A stretch of 64,000 nt of DNA, taken from positions 124,001 to 188,000 of the forward strand of contig CAWBIM010000003.1 in NCBI GenBank assembly GCA_963788935.1. The letters run 5' to 3'. The stretch comes from JAOPZW01 sp963788935. GTDB taxonomy: Bacteria; Actinomycetota; Thermoleophilia; Solirubrobacterales; Solirubrobacteraceae. The notes below the pieces were generated by a model. The model ran no database searches, was not told where the DNA came from, and saw only the letters and a program-made list of their open reading frames with translations. Position 1 is the stretch's first letter. Every line of letters starts with the position of its first letter. Both the position numbers and the translations under genes were made by a program. Below, piece by piece: positions 8,306-18,200 of the stretch.

Positions 8306-9678
8306 GCGGCCACCTCCGCCCCGTCCGCGCTGCCCGCCACGCGCGGCGCGATGGGCAGCGGGAAGCCGGCCGCGCGGGCCCGCTCGGCCCCGGCGTCGCG
8401 CTCGCGCTCGAGGTCGCGCAGGTAGTCGTCGAAGTCGATCTGGATCGTGTGGCGCTTGGACGCGACGTAGCGCCGGCGCATCGCGTCGTTCTCCTCCCGG
8501 ATGTCGCGCAGCATCTCGGCCCGGCCGGGCGGCAGGTACTCGCCGCGGAGGTGGTCGGCGATCCACTGCCCCTGGCGCTCGGCGATCGGCATGATCGCCC
8601 CGAGCGGCTGGACGAGCGCGACGAAGAAGACGTTGTCGATGTCCGGATGCATGACCCGGCGGAACAGCTCGATCCGGTTGTCGGGCGCGGCGATGAAGTC
8701 GGGGTCGAAGAACGGGAACGTGATGCGGTAGCCCGTGCAGTAGACGACGACGTCGACGCGCTCGCGGGAGCCGTCGGCGAACTCGACCTCGTCGCCGTCG
8801 AGCCGCGCGATGTTCGGCTTGGGCGTGATCGCCCCGTGCTGGAGGCGGTCGATGATCCGCCCGGAGACGGTCGGGTGGGCCTGACCGAAGGCGTGGTCGG
8901 GCTTGGGCAGCCCGTACTTCTCGGGACGGCCGACGGCCAGGCGGATCATGGCCTCGAAGGCCTTCATCCGCATCCCGACCGGCAGCCGCGGATCGTTGGG
9001 CAGCTGGTCGGTGGGCTTGCCGAAGAGGTACTTGGGCAGGATCCACGCGCCCCGGCGGGCGGCGAGGAACGTACGCTCGGCGACGTAGGAGGACTCGACC
9101 GCGATGTCCATCGCGCTGTTGCCCATCCCGAGCACGACGACGCGCCGGCCCGTGAGCTGCTCGGGCTCGCGGTAGTCGTGGGCGTGCATCTGGGTGCCGG
9201 AGAACGTGTCGCTGCCGGGGAAGCGCGGCTCGGGCCAGCGCGGGTTCCAGTGATGGCCGTTGGCGACGAGCAGGGCGTCGAAGCGCTCGGTCGACCCGTC
9301 GTGCAGCTCGAGCTCCCACACGCCGTCGGCACCCCGCCGTGCGTGCTCCACGCGGGTCCGGAAGCGGATCGATTCGCGCAGGCCGAAGTGGTCGGTGTAC
9401 GCGTCGAAGTATGCGGCGATCTGGGTGTGGTGCGGGTAGTCCGGATAGGTCTTCGGCATCGGGAAGTCCGAGAACTCCATCCGGTCGCGCGAGGTGTTGA
9501 TGTGCAGCCCGCGGTAGGCCGCCGACAGGCCGTTGCGGTTGCCGAAGACCCAGACGCCGCCGACCCGGTCGGAGGCCTCGAACACCGTGTGCGGGACGCC
9601 GCGCTCGCGCAGCGCCTTCGCCGCCGCGATGCCGGAGGAGCCCGCGCCGATCACCGCCGCCGTCGGGTAGCGCGACAT
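8302..9678 (-). CDS. Flavin-containing monooxygenase
   Basis: 458 residues. The FAD-binding GAGSSG lies at 11-16, the FMO/Baeyer-Villiger-type signature FSGTQMHAHDY at about 160, and the NADPH-binding GMGNSAMD at about 182. Such enzymes use NADPH and oxygen to oxygenate N, S or carbonyl groups of small molecules in the cytosol. The length suits a single-component FMO. TAGGCT lies 6 bases before the ATG, suggesting a leaderless message. It heads a two-gene operon with the TetR regulator and is divergent from the secreted acylase gene. Confidence 0.88.
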   Translation of the reverse strand: MSRYPTAAVIGAGSSGIAAAKALRERGVPHTVFEASDRVGGVWVFGNRNGLSAAYRGLHINTSRDRMEFSDFPMPKTYPDYPHHTQIAAYFDAYTDHFGLRESIRFRTRVEHARRGADGVWELELHDGSTERFDALLVANGHHWNPRWPEPRFPGSDTFSGTQMHAHDYREPEQLTGRRVVVLGMGNSAMDIAVESSYVAERTFLAARRGAWILPKYLFGKPTDQLPNDPRLPVGMRMKAFEAMIRLAVGRPEKYGLPKPDHAFGQAHPTVSGRIIDRLQHGAITPKPNIARLDGDEVEFADGSRERVDVVVYCTGYRITFPFFDPDFIAAPDNRIELFRRVMHPDIDNVFFVALVQPLGAIMPIAERQGQWIADHLRGEYLPPGRAEMLRDIREENDAMRRRYVASKRHTIQIDFDDYLRDLERERDAGAERARAAGFPLPIAPRVAGSADGAEVAA

Positions 9679-9699
9679 GGCCGCAGCCTAGCCGGAAGA

Positions 9700-9744
9700 T
9701 GACGCGGTCGTCAGCGTTGCCGCCGGGGGTCCATATCCCCGGCG
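9700..9744. promoter_or_regulatory. Two inverted repeats between monooxygenase and acylase genes
   Basis: TGACG-CGGT-CGTCA (9700-9713) and CGCCGGGG-N8-CCCCGGCG (9721-9728 / 9737-9744) are both perfect inverted repeats in the 101-bp divergent gap. Either could be the operator of the TetR protein encoded downstream of the monooxygenase. The second could also form a hairpin. Confidence 0.35.
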
Positions 9745-9779
9745 CCGTGCGCTCCGTCCGCGGGGTAGGGTGCCGCCCC

Positions 9780-12291
9780 ATGTCCAGCCCCCTCGCCCGC
9801 GCGGCCCTCGCCGCCGCGGCGCTCTGCCTGCTCCTGCCCGCGGGCGCCTCGGCGGCGACCACCGACTTCGCCGCGACCGCGCTCAACATCATCCCCTCGG
9901 GCCAGCTCGGCAGCGTGCCCGTGCCCTCCGGCGCGGACCGCCAGGCGAAGATGTACGACGCGCTGACGCCGAAGTTCGACGACGTCACGAGCGCCGACCT
10001 CCAGCGCGACTTCAAGTCGGAGAAGTTCGGCACGAAGGGGCAGTGCCCGTGCAAGGTCGAGAAGGTCCCGCGCAGCGGCATCCGGCTGGTCCGCGACCGC
10101 TTCAGCGTGCCGCACATCACGGCCCAGAGCGACGACGGGCTGACGTGGGCCGCGGGCTGGGTCATGGCCGAGGACCGCGCCCTGCTGCTCGACGAGGCCC
10201 GCTACAACGCGCGGCTCGCGGCGATCGACGCGCCGAACCTCACCGCGATCTCGCTGATCGCCGCCGTGCGGACGTTCGTCCCGAGCCCGCAGACCGAGAC
10301 CGAGGTCGCGCGCCAGACGCGCGCGATCCGCGGGGCGGGCACGCGCGGGCGGCGCCTGCTGCACGACATCGACGTCTACCTGCAGGGCATCAACGCGCAG
10401 CTGCGCGCCGCGAAGAGCCCGGCGAAGCCGTGGACGCGCACCGACGTCTACGCCCTCAACGCGCTCAAGGGCCAGTTCCTCGGCCAGGGCGGCGGCGACG
10501 AGGCGCGGCGGTCCATGTTCCTCGCCGGTCTCCAGCAGCGTCTCGGGCCGCAGAGCGGCCAGCTCGTCTTCGACGACCTGCGCCAGCGCGACCCGGCCGA
10601 CCACCCGACCTCGATCGGCGGCACCTTCCCCTACGCGACCGTGCCGCGCGAACAAGGGCGGGAACATGATCGTCGACCCGAACTCGCTGCAGCAGTGGCA
10701 GTACGGGCCGGGCGGCGGGACGGCGAACCCGACCGCGATCCGCGGCGCGAGCCTTCCGACCGCCTCGCCGACGGCGCGCGCGCCGCAGGCGAGCAACATC
10801 CTCATGCTCGACGGCCGCCACTCGACGAACGGCCACCCGCTGTTCGTCGGCGGCCCGCAGATCGGCTACTTCTACCCCGGCCTCACGCTCGAGATGGACA
10901 TGCACGCGCCGGGCGTCGACGTGCGCGGGGCGACCGCGGCGCCGTTCCCGGGCTACATGCTCATCGGGCGCGGCCCGGACTTCGCCTGGACGCTGACGTC
11001 CGCGGGCGCCGACGACATCGATCAGTTCGTCGAGACGCTGTGCGGCGGCGACGACGCCCACTACGTCTTCAAGGGCCAGTGCCGCGCCATGACCGCCTTC
11101 GACGCCGGCGTCCTGAAGGGCACGGACGGCCAGCCCGACCAGCGGATCACGTTCCTGCGCACCGTCCACGGGCCGGTCGTGGGCTACGCGAACGTCGGCG
11201 GGCGCCGCGTCGCGATCGCCTCCAAGCGCGCGAGCTACGGCCGCGACACGCTCGACCAGCTGCCGTTCCAGGACCTCACGCAGGGGCACGTGCGGTCGCC
11301 GGAGTCGTTCACCCGCGCGTTCCTGCGCTCGCCGCAGACCTTCAACGCGTTCTACGCCGACGACCGCCACATCGCCGAGGTCACGACCGGCCGGCTCCCC
11401 GTCCGCGCCCCCGACGTCGATCCCGGCCTGCCGACGAACGGCGACGGCAACCACGAGTGGCGCGGCTTCCTCTCCGCGGCGAAGCACCCGCAGCAGATCG
11501 ACCCGTCGGGCGGGCGGATCGTGAACTGGAACAACAAGGCCGCACGCGGCTTCGAGGCGGCCGACAACGCGTGGAACTACGGCCTGAGCCATCGCGTCGA
11601 CCTGCTCAACCGCAACCTCGACAAGCGCACGAAGCACTCGCTCACGTCGGTCGTGGCGCGCCATGAACGCCGCCGCCACGCAGGACCTGCGCGCCGTCGA
11701 CCTGGTCCCCACGCTCAGCGCGGCGCTGCGCGGCGCGAAGGCGCCGTCCCCGCGGGCCGCGCAGATGCTGAGCCTGCTGCGCTCGTGGCGGGACCGCGGC
11801 GGGAGCCGCCTGGACCGCAACGGCGACGACAAGATCGACAGCGCCGGCGCCGCGATCATGGACGCGGCGTGGCCGAGGATCGCCGACGCGGTCATGGGCC
11901 CGATCCTCGGCACGCAGCTCGACCAGCTCGCCGCCCTCGAGCCCCGCTACGACCAGCCGCCCGCCAGCACAGGCCCGCGGCTGGCACTCCTACGTCCTCA
12001 AGGACCTCCGCGACCAGTTCGGCCCCAAGCCGGCCGCGCCGTTCCGCGTGCGCTACTGCGGCGCGGGCAACGCGGACGCGTGCCGGACGTCGCTGTGGGC
12101 GGCGCTCGACGCGGCCGGCGCCGAGCTCCAGGCGGCGCAGGGCGCCGAACCCGTCCGCCTGGCGCGCGGACGCGACGAAGGAGCGGATCACGTTCATCCC
12201 GGGCCTCCTGAAGACGACGCTGCGCTACACGAACCGGCCGACCGGCATCCAGCAGGTCATCTCGTTCAAGGGGCACCGCGCGGCGCCATGA
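9780..12291 (+). pseudogene. Secreted penicillin-acylase-family Ntn hydrolase, at least four frameshifts
   Basis: A signal peptide (1-24) opens the frame at ATG 9780, with TAGGGT 8 bases upstream. The alpha part (RDRFSVPHITAQSDDG, GWVMAEDRALLLDEARYNAR) and the beta part (ASNILMLDGRHSTNGHPLF) match the S45 family, whose members self-cleave and use the beta-chain N-terminal Ser to hydrolyse amides; here the Ser follows Ala, not Gly. The frame breaks at about 10650, 11657, 11965 and 12150. Removing one G or C each time restores a continuous protein of about 836 residues (for example SVVRAMNAAATQDLRAV). Four breaks in 2.5 kb, against none in the 4.7-kb gltB, leave open real decay. The stop overlaps the next ATG. 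Confidence 0.7.
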
Positions 12292-12674
12292 CCCCGAGCG
12301 ACAGCGCGCAGGCCCTCGAGCGTGTGCGGGCGCTCTGCCTCGCACTGCCGGAGACGAACGAGCGCCCGAGCCACGGGTCGCCCGCGTTCTTCGTGCGCGA
12401 CAAGCGCTGCTTCGTGATGTTCCTCGACGACCACCACGGCGACGGGCGCCTCGCGCTGTGGTGCGCCGCGCCCGAGGGGATGCAGGGCGCGCTCGTGGCG
12501 GGCGACCCCGAGTCGTACTTCGTGCCGCCCTACGTCGGGCACCGCGGCTGGCTCGGCGTCCGCCTCGACCGCTCCCTGCCCTGGGACGAGGTCGCCGGCG
12601 TCATCGAGGACGCCTGGCTCGAGATCGCGCCCAAGCGCCTGGCCGACGCCTACGGCGCCGGCGACGCGCGGTAG
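12288..12674 (+). CDS. MmcQ/YjbR-family protein
   Basis: 128 residues with the CyaY-like fold of MmcQ/YjbR: ALPETNERPSHGSPAFFVRDKRCFVMF near the N-terminus, then VPPYVGHRGWLGVRLD. These small cytosolic proteins are often called DNA-binding, but no firm function is known. The ATG at 12288 overlaps the acylase stop (ATGA), so it is co-transcribed. Confidence 0.85.
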   Translation: MTPSDSAQALERVRALCLALPETNERPSHGSPAFFVRDKRCFVMFLDDHHGDGRLALWCAAPEGMQGALVAGDPESYFVPPYVGHRGWLGVRLDRSLPWDEVAGVIEDAWLEIAPKRLADAYGAGDAR

Positions 12675-12680
12675 CGCCGT

Positions 12681-12869
12681 TCAGCGCGCCTCGCGGGCGG
12701 GCATCCGCCGCGCGAGCGTCCTGACGAGCGCCTGGAGCCCGGCTTCGTCGGCCCGCCGGCGCCGCCGCCGGCGCAGCGCGGCACGGGCTCCGGCCTCACC
12801 GCGGATCGCCTCCGGCGCGCCGTCCAGCGGGCGCGGCGCGGGGCCCTCGTCGGGCTTGCGCGTGTCCAT
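12681..12869 (-). CDS. Small basic hypothetical protein
   Basis: A 62-residue frame from ATG at 12869 with a central run of arginines and an end like TLARRMPAREAR. It converges on the MmcQ/YjbR gene. No family is recognised and there is no clear ribosome site. The 159 bases upstream (12870-13028) hold no other gene. It may be a spurious frame in GC-rich DNA. Confidence 0.3.
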   Translation of the reverse strand: MDTRKPDEGPAPRPLDGAPEAIRGEAGARAALRRRRRRRADEAGLQALVRTLARRMPAREAR

Positions 12870-13028
12870 CCACTACCCCCGTTTCGCCTCCGTCGACAGC
12901 AGTCGCGAGCACGGACCAGGGAGGCGACGAGGCCCGTACGACGGCCTCCAGTATGGCGGCAACGCGCCAGCACATCAACCGGATGGTCTGCCGCCGGGCC
13001 GCCGATCTTCGCTCCGAGCGGGAGAAAA

Positions 13029-13691
13029 TCAGGCCATGCGACGGACCGTCGTGGCCGCCGCGACCGCGCCGACCCACTCGCCGACGGACGTCCGCACCGC
13101 GGCGCGGTCGGACGCCAGGCGGTGGTCGCCGCGGATGCGCACGACCGTCCGGTCGCGGGCCGGCTCGGGCATGCCGAAGCGGTCGTTCTCGCCCTGGACG
13201 ACGAGGACCGGCACGCCCGCGCCGTCGAGCTCGTCCTGACGGGTCTTCGGCGGGCCGGTGGCGTCGCGGCGCTGCGGCGGCACCAGCGGGAAGGCGAGGC
13301 AGACGACGCCGACCGCGCCGGTGGCGCGGGCGGTGCGGCAGGCGACGCGGGCGCCCGACGAGCGCCCGCCGGTCACGACCGGCAGGCCGGCCAGCGGCCC
13401 CTCGCCCAGCGCGGCGAGGACCGCCGTCCAGGCCGTGTCGAGCTGCGGCGCCGGGGCGGCCGAGCGGCGCCCCGCGACGCGGTAGGGCTGCTCGACGAGC
13501 GCGACGCTCACGCCGACGGCGAGCGCGCCGTCGGTCGCGGCGAGCAGATCGGGCGCGCCGATCCCGCCGCCCGCGCCGTGGCCCAGCACGAGCGCGGCCG
13601 CGGGCGCCGCGGCGGCGTGGACGTGCGCCCGCGCCGGCCCGTGCGGCGTGTCGATCTCGATGACCGTGGGCGGCTCGGGCGTCAGCGCCAC
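13029..13691 (-). CDS. Alpha/beta hydrolase, KANL3/Tex30-like
   Basis: 220 residues. LVLGHGAGGG forms the oxyanion-hole region, and GGRSSGAR carries the nucleophile Ser in a GxSxG elbow. VLVVQGENDRFG gives the acid, and a late GDHRL the histidine. This resembles the dienelactone-hydrolase-like KANL3/Tex30 group of unknown substrate. It starts with GTG, 16 bases after the gltD stop on the same strand, so it is probably the third gene of the gltB-gltD transcript. Confidence 0.8.
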   Translation of the reverse strand: MALTPEPPTVIEIDTPHGPARAHVHAAAAPAAALVLGHGAGGGIGAPDLLAATDGALAVGVSVALVEQPYRVAGRRSAAPAPQLDTAWTAVLAALGEGPLAGLPVVTGGRSSGARVACRTARATGAVGVVCLAFPLVPPQRRDATGPPKTRQDELDGAGVPVLVVQGENDRFGMPEPARDRTVVRIRGDHRLASDRAAVRTSVGEWVGAVAAATTVRRMA

Positions 13692-13707
13692 GGCGCCGGC
13701 CGCCCGC

Positions 13708-15231
13708 TCAGAGCGCCGGCGCCGCGACCTGCGGCGGTCCGGCGGGACCCTCGTCGGCGTCGTCGCCCGGGCCCACGGTGGTGCCGCGGCCGCCGGCGCC
13801 GTCCTCGAGGCCCTTGAGGTAGCGGTTGACCATCCGCGCGCACTGGCGGCCCTCGTTGATCGCCCAGACGATGAGCGACTGGCCGCGGCGGGCGTCGCCG
13901 GCGGCGAACACGCCGGGGACGCTCGTCTCGTACGCCGGCGCCTTGACGTTGCCGCGCCCGTCCTTCTCGACCGCGAGCTGGTCGACCGCGCCGTCGTGCT
14001 GCGGGTGCAGGAAGCCCATCGCGAGCAGCACGAGGTCGGCGCGCAGCTCGCCCCCGGTGCCCTCGACGGGCTTGAACGGCGGGGCGGCCTCGGCCTGGGC
14101 GTAGTGGAGCTTGCGGACGCGCCCCTCGGCGTCGCCCTCGAAGTGGGTCGTCACGACGGAGAAGTCCTGCTCGCCGCGGCCGACCGCCTTGGCCTCCTCC
14201 ATCGCGTAGCTCAGGCGGAACTTCTGGGGCCACAGCGGCCACGGCGTGCGGTCGTCGGGGCGCTTGGCGGGCGGCTCCGGCAGGAGCTCGAGCTGGACGA
14301 CCTCGGCCGCGCCCTCGCGGATCGAGTTGCCCACGCAGTCGGCGCCGGTGTCGCCGCCGCCGATGACGACGACGTGCTTGCCCTTCGCGCTGATCGAGCG
14401 GTCCTCGGAGCCCGCGACCGCGCGGTTGCGCACGTACAGGTACTCCATCGCGTAGTGGACGCCCGCGAGGCCGCGGCCGTCGACGGGGAGGTCGCGCGGC
14501 ACGCGCGAGCCGATCGACAGGACGACCGCGTCGAACTGCGCGCGCAGCTCCTCGGCGGTCACGTCGACCCCGACGTCGACGCCGAGGCGCAGCTCCACGC
14601 CCTCCTCGACGAGCTGCTGGACGCGGCGCTCGACGACGCGCTTCTCGATCTTGAAGTCCGGAACGCCGAAGCGCACCAGGCCGCCGGCGGCCTCGTCGCG
14701 CTCGAAGAGCACGACCCGGTGGCCGACGCGGCGCAGCTGCTGCGCGGCCGCCATCCCGGCCGGGCCGGCGCCGACGACCGCGACGCTGCGGCCGGTCTCG
14801 ACCCGCGGCGGCTGCGGGCGGACCCAGCCCTCGTCCCACGCGCGGTCGATGATCGAGTTCTCGATCTGCTTGATCGTGACCGCGTCGCCCTCGTTGATCT
14901 CGAGCACGCACGCGGCCTCGCACGGCGCCGGGCACAGCCGCCCGGTGAACTCCGGGAAGTTGTTCGTCGCGTGCAGCTGGAGGATCGCGTCGTGCCACTT
15001 GTCGCGGTAGACGAGGTCGTTCCAGTCGGGGATGAGGTTGCCGAGCGGGCAGCCGTTGTGGCAGAACGGGACGCCGCACTCCATGCAGCGCGCGCCCTGC
15101 GCGGCGAGCTCGTCGTCCGGGCGGCGGACGAGGAACTCCTTGAAGGTCCGGTCGCCCTCGATGCGCCCGGCCGGGTCGTCGTAGACGACGCCCGAGCGGT
15201 CGATCTTCAAGAAGCCGCCGAGCTCACCCAC
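13708..15231 (-). CDS. gltD: Glutamate synthase [NADPH] small subunit
   Basis: 507 residues. N-terminal Cys clusters for 4Fe-4S centres (CMECGVPFCHNGCPLGN and LCPAPCEAAC) are followed by the FAD-binding VAVVGAGPAGMAAA and the NADPH-binding VVVIGGGDTGADC. It passes electrons from NADPH to the large subunit for synthesis of two glutamates from glutamine and 2-oxoglutarate. I chose GTG at 15231 because AGGAGG lies 8 bases upstream and the N-terminus then begins GELGGFLKIDR as in the family. The start overlaps the gltB stop by 8 bases, showing tight coupling. Confidence 0.96.
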   Translation of the reverse strand: MGELGGFLKIDRSGVVYDDPAGRIEGDRTFKEFLVRRPDDELAAQGARCMECGVPFCHNGCPLGNLIPDWNDLVYRDKWHDAILQLHATNNFPEFTGRLCPAPCEAACVLEINEGDAVTIKQIENSIIDRAWDEGWVRPQPPRVETGRSVAVVGAGPAGMAAAQQLRRVGHRVVLFERDEAAGGLVRFGVPDFKIEKRVVERRVQQLVEEGVELRLGVDVGVDVTAEELRAQFDAVVLSIGSRVPRDLPVDGRGLAGVHYAMEYLYVRNRAVAGSEDRSISAKGKHVVVIGGGDTGADCVGNSIREGAAEVVQLELLPEPPAKRPDDRTPWPLWPQKFRLSYAMEEAKAVGRGEQDFSVVTTHFEGDAEGRVRKLHYAQAEAAPPFKPVEGTGGELRADLVLLAMGFLHPQHDGAVDQLAVEKDGRGNVKAPAYETSVPGVFAAGDARRGQSLIVWAINEGRQCARMVNRYLKGLEDGAGGRGTTVGPGDDADEGPAGPPQVAAPAL

Positions 15232-18200
15232 CGCGGACCTCCTCCGCACTCGGGTCCGGCGCGATCCGGCCGTCGCGCGCGGCGTCGCCGCTCGCGCCGG
15301 TGTCGGCCGACGGGACCACGTCCCCGGCCTCGTCGACCTCGCCCTCGGTCGTGACGAAGCCCAGGCCGCCCGTGCTCTGCGGGTGGTCCTGATGCGCCGC
15401 GGCCGTCTCGCCGGCGTTCTCGGCCTCCGCCTCCGCCAGCTCGGCGAGGACGCGCTTGTAGTCGGTCGGGAAGACCTTCACGAAGTGCTCGAGGAGGTCG
15501 TCCCAGTCGTCCAGCACGCGCTGTCCGACCGGTGAGCCGGTGCGGCGCACGTGCTCGGCGATCAGGTCGCGCACCTCGATCGCGTCGCCCTCGTCGAGCG
15601 GCTCGAGCTGGTCGAGCATCGTCGGGTTGATGCGGCGGCGCAGCGCGCCGTCCTCGTCGAGGACGAAGGCCAGGCCGCCGCTCATGCCCGCGGCGAAGTT
15701 GCGGCCCGTCGCGCCGAGGACGACGACGCGCCCGCCGGTCATGTACTCGCAGCCGTGGTCGCCGACGCCCTCGACGACGGCGTTGGCGCCCGAGTTGCGG
15801 ACCGCGAAGCGCTCGCCCGCCCGGCCGCGGAAGAACGCGCGGCCCTCGGTCGCGCCGTACAGCACGGTGTTGCCGACGATGACGTTGTCCTCGGCGCGGA
15901 ACGTCACGCCCTCGGGCGGCAGGACGGCGAGCACGCCGCCGCTGAGGCCCTTGCCCGTGTAGTCGTTGGCATCGCCGTGGAGGGTGAAGGACACGCCCGG
16001 CGCGAGCCAGCCGCCGAAGCTCTGGCCGGCCGAGCCGGTGAACTCGATGTGCAGCGTGTCCTCGGGCAGGCCGTCGGCGCCGTGGTGCTCGGCGATGCGG
16101 CTCGACAGCACCCCGCCGACGCAGCGGTTGACGTTGCGCACGCCCATCTCGAGCGTCGTCGGCTGCTGCTGCTCGATCGCCATCGCGGCCTGCTCGATGA
16201 CCGTCCAGTCGAGGTGGTCGTCGAGGACCGGCGGCGGCGGCTTGACCCGGTGGCGCGGCGCGCCCTCGGGGACCTCGGGGTGGTGGAGGACGTGGGTGAG
16301 GTCGACGCCGCGCGCCTTCCAGTGCTCGATCGCCGCGCCGACCTCGAGCAGGTCGGTCCGGCCGATCATCTCGTCGACCGTGCGCACGCCGAGCGCGGCC
16401 ATGATCTCGCGCAGCTCCTCGGCGACGAAGAAGCAGAAGTTCACGACGTGCTCGGGCTGGCCCTGGAAGCGCTTGCGCAGCTCCGGGTCCTGCGTCGCGA
16501 TGCCGACCGGACAGGTGTTCAGGTGGCAGGCGCGCATCATGATGCAGCCCGTCGCGATGAGCGGGGCGGTCGAGAAGCCGACCTCGTCGGCGCCGAGCAG
16601 CAGGGCGATCGCGACGTCGCGGCCGGTCTTGATCTGGCCGTCCGTCTGGACCTTGATGCGCGAGCGCAGGTCGTTGCGCAGCAGCGTCTGCTGGGTCTCG
16701 GCCAGGCCGATCTCCCACGGCACGCCGGCCGACTGGATCGAGCTCAGCGGCGAGGCGCCGGTGCCGCCGTCGTGGCCGGAGATCAGGACGTGGTCGGCGT
16801 TGGCCTTGGCGACGCCCGCGGCGACCGTGCCGACCCCGACCTCGGCGACGAGCTTCACGCTCACCGAGCCCGACGGGTTCGCGCAGCGCAGGTCGTAGAT
16901 GAGCTGCTTGAGGTCCTCGATCGAGTAGATGTCGTGGTGCGGCGGCGGCGAGATCAGGCCGACACCCGGGGTCGTGTGGCGGACCCAGCCGATGTAGCGG
17001 TCGACCTTGTGGCCGGGCAGCTGGCCGCCCTCGCCGGGCTTCGCGCCCTGGGCCATCTTGATCTGCAGCTGGTCGGCGTTGACGAGGTAGTGGATCGTCA
17101 CCCCGAAGCGGCCGGAGGCGACCTGCTTGATCGCCGAGCGCCGCCAGTCGCCGCCGTCCTCGGGCTTGGGGAACCGGCGCGGGTCCTCCCCGCCCTCGCC
17201 CGTGTTCGACTTGCCGCCGAGGCGGTTCATGGCGATCGCGAGCGTCTCGTGGGCCTCGGTCGAGATCGACCCGAGCGACATCGCGCCGGTCGAGAAGCGC
17301 TTGACGATCTCGGCCGCCGGCTCGACCTCCTCGATCGGCACCGGGTCGCGGCCCTCGACGAAGGTGAGCAGCCCGCGGAGCGTCGCCTTGCGCGTGGCCT
17401 CCTCGTTGACCATCCGCGCGTACTCGCGGTACTTCTCGTCGCCCTTCGACCCGTCCCCGTTCGCGCGCACCGCGTGCTGCAGCAGCGCGATCGTCTCGGG
17501 GTTCCACATGTGCTTCTCGCCGTCGCGGCGCCAGGCGTAGATGCCGCCGACGGGCAGCAGGTCGTCCAGCGCGCCGGGCCACGCGCGGGCGTGGCGGTCG
17601 AGCGCCTCCTGGGCGAGGACCTCGAGGCCGACGCCGCCGATGCGCGACGCCGTGCCGGTGAAGTGGCGGTCGACGAGCGTCTTCTCGAGGCCGACGGCCT
17701 CGAAGATCTGCGCGCCGCAGTAGGACTGGATCGTCGAGATCCCCATCTTCGAGATCGTCTTCAGCAGGCCCTTGCCGACCGCCTTGACCGCACGGCGCTC
17801 GGCGTCGTCGGGGCTGTCGACGCCCGCGATCCGGCCCTGCGCCGTCAGCTCGTCGATCGTGTCGAGCATGACGTAGGGGTTGACCGCGCTGGCGCCGTAG
17901 CCGATCAGCGTCGCGAAGTGGTGGACCTCGCGCGGCTCGCCGGACTCGAGCACGAGGCCGGCCCGCAGGCGCGTGCCCTCGCGGACGAGGTGGTGGTGGA
18001 TGGCGGCGACGGCGAGCAGCGACGGGATCGGCGCGCGCTTCGGCCCGACCGCCCGGTCGGACAGGATCAGGATGTTGATCCCGGCCTGGAGCGCGTCGTA
18101 GGCCTCGTCGCAGGCGTTGGCCAGGCGCTTCTGCATCCCGCCCGGGCCCTCGGCGATCGGCCAGGTGATGTCGATCGTGTGGGCCTTGAAGACGTCGGTC

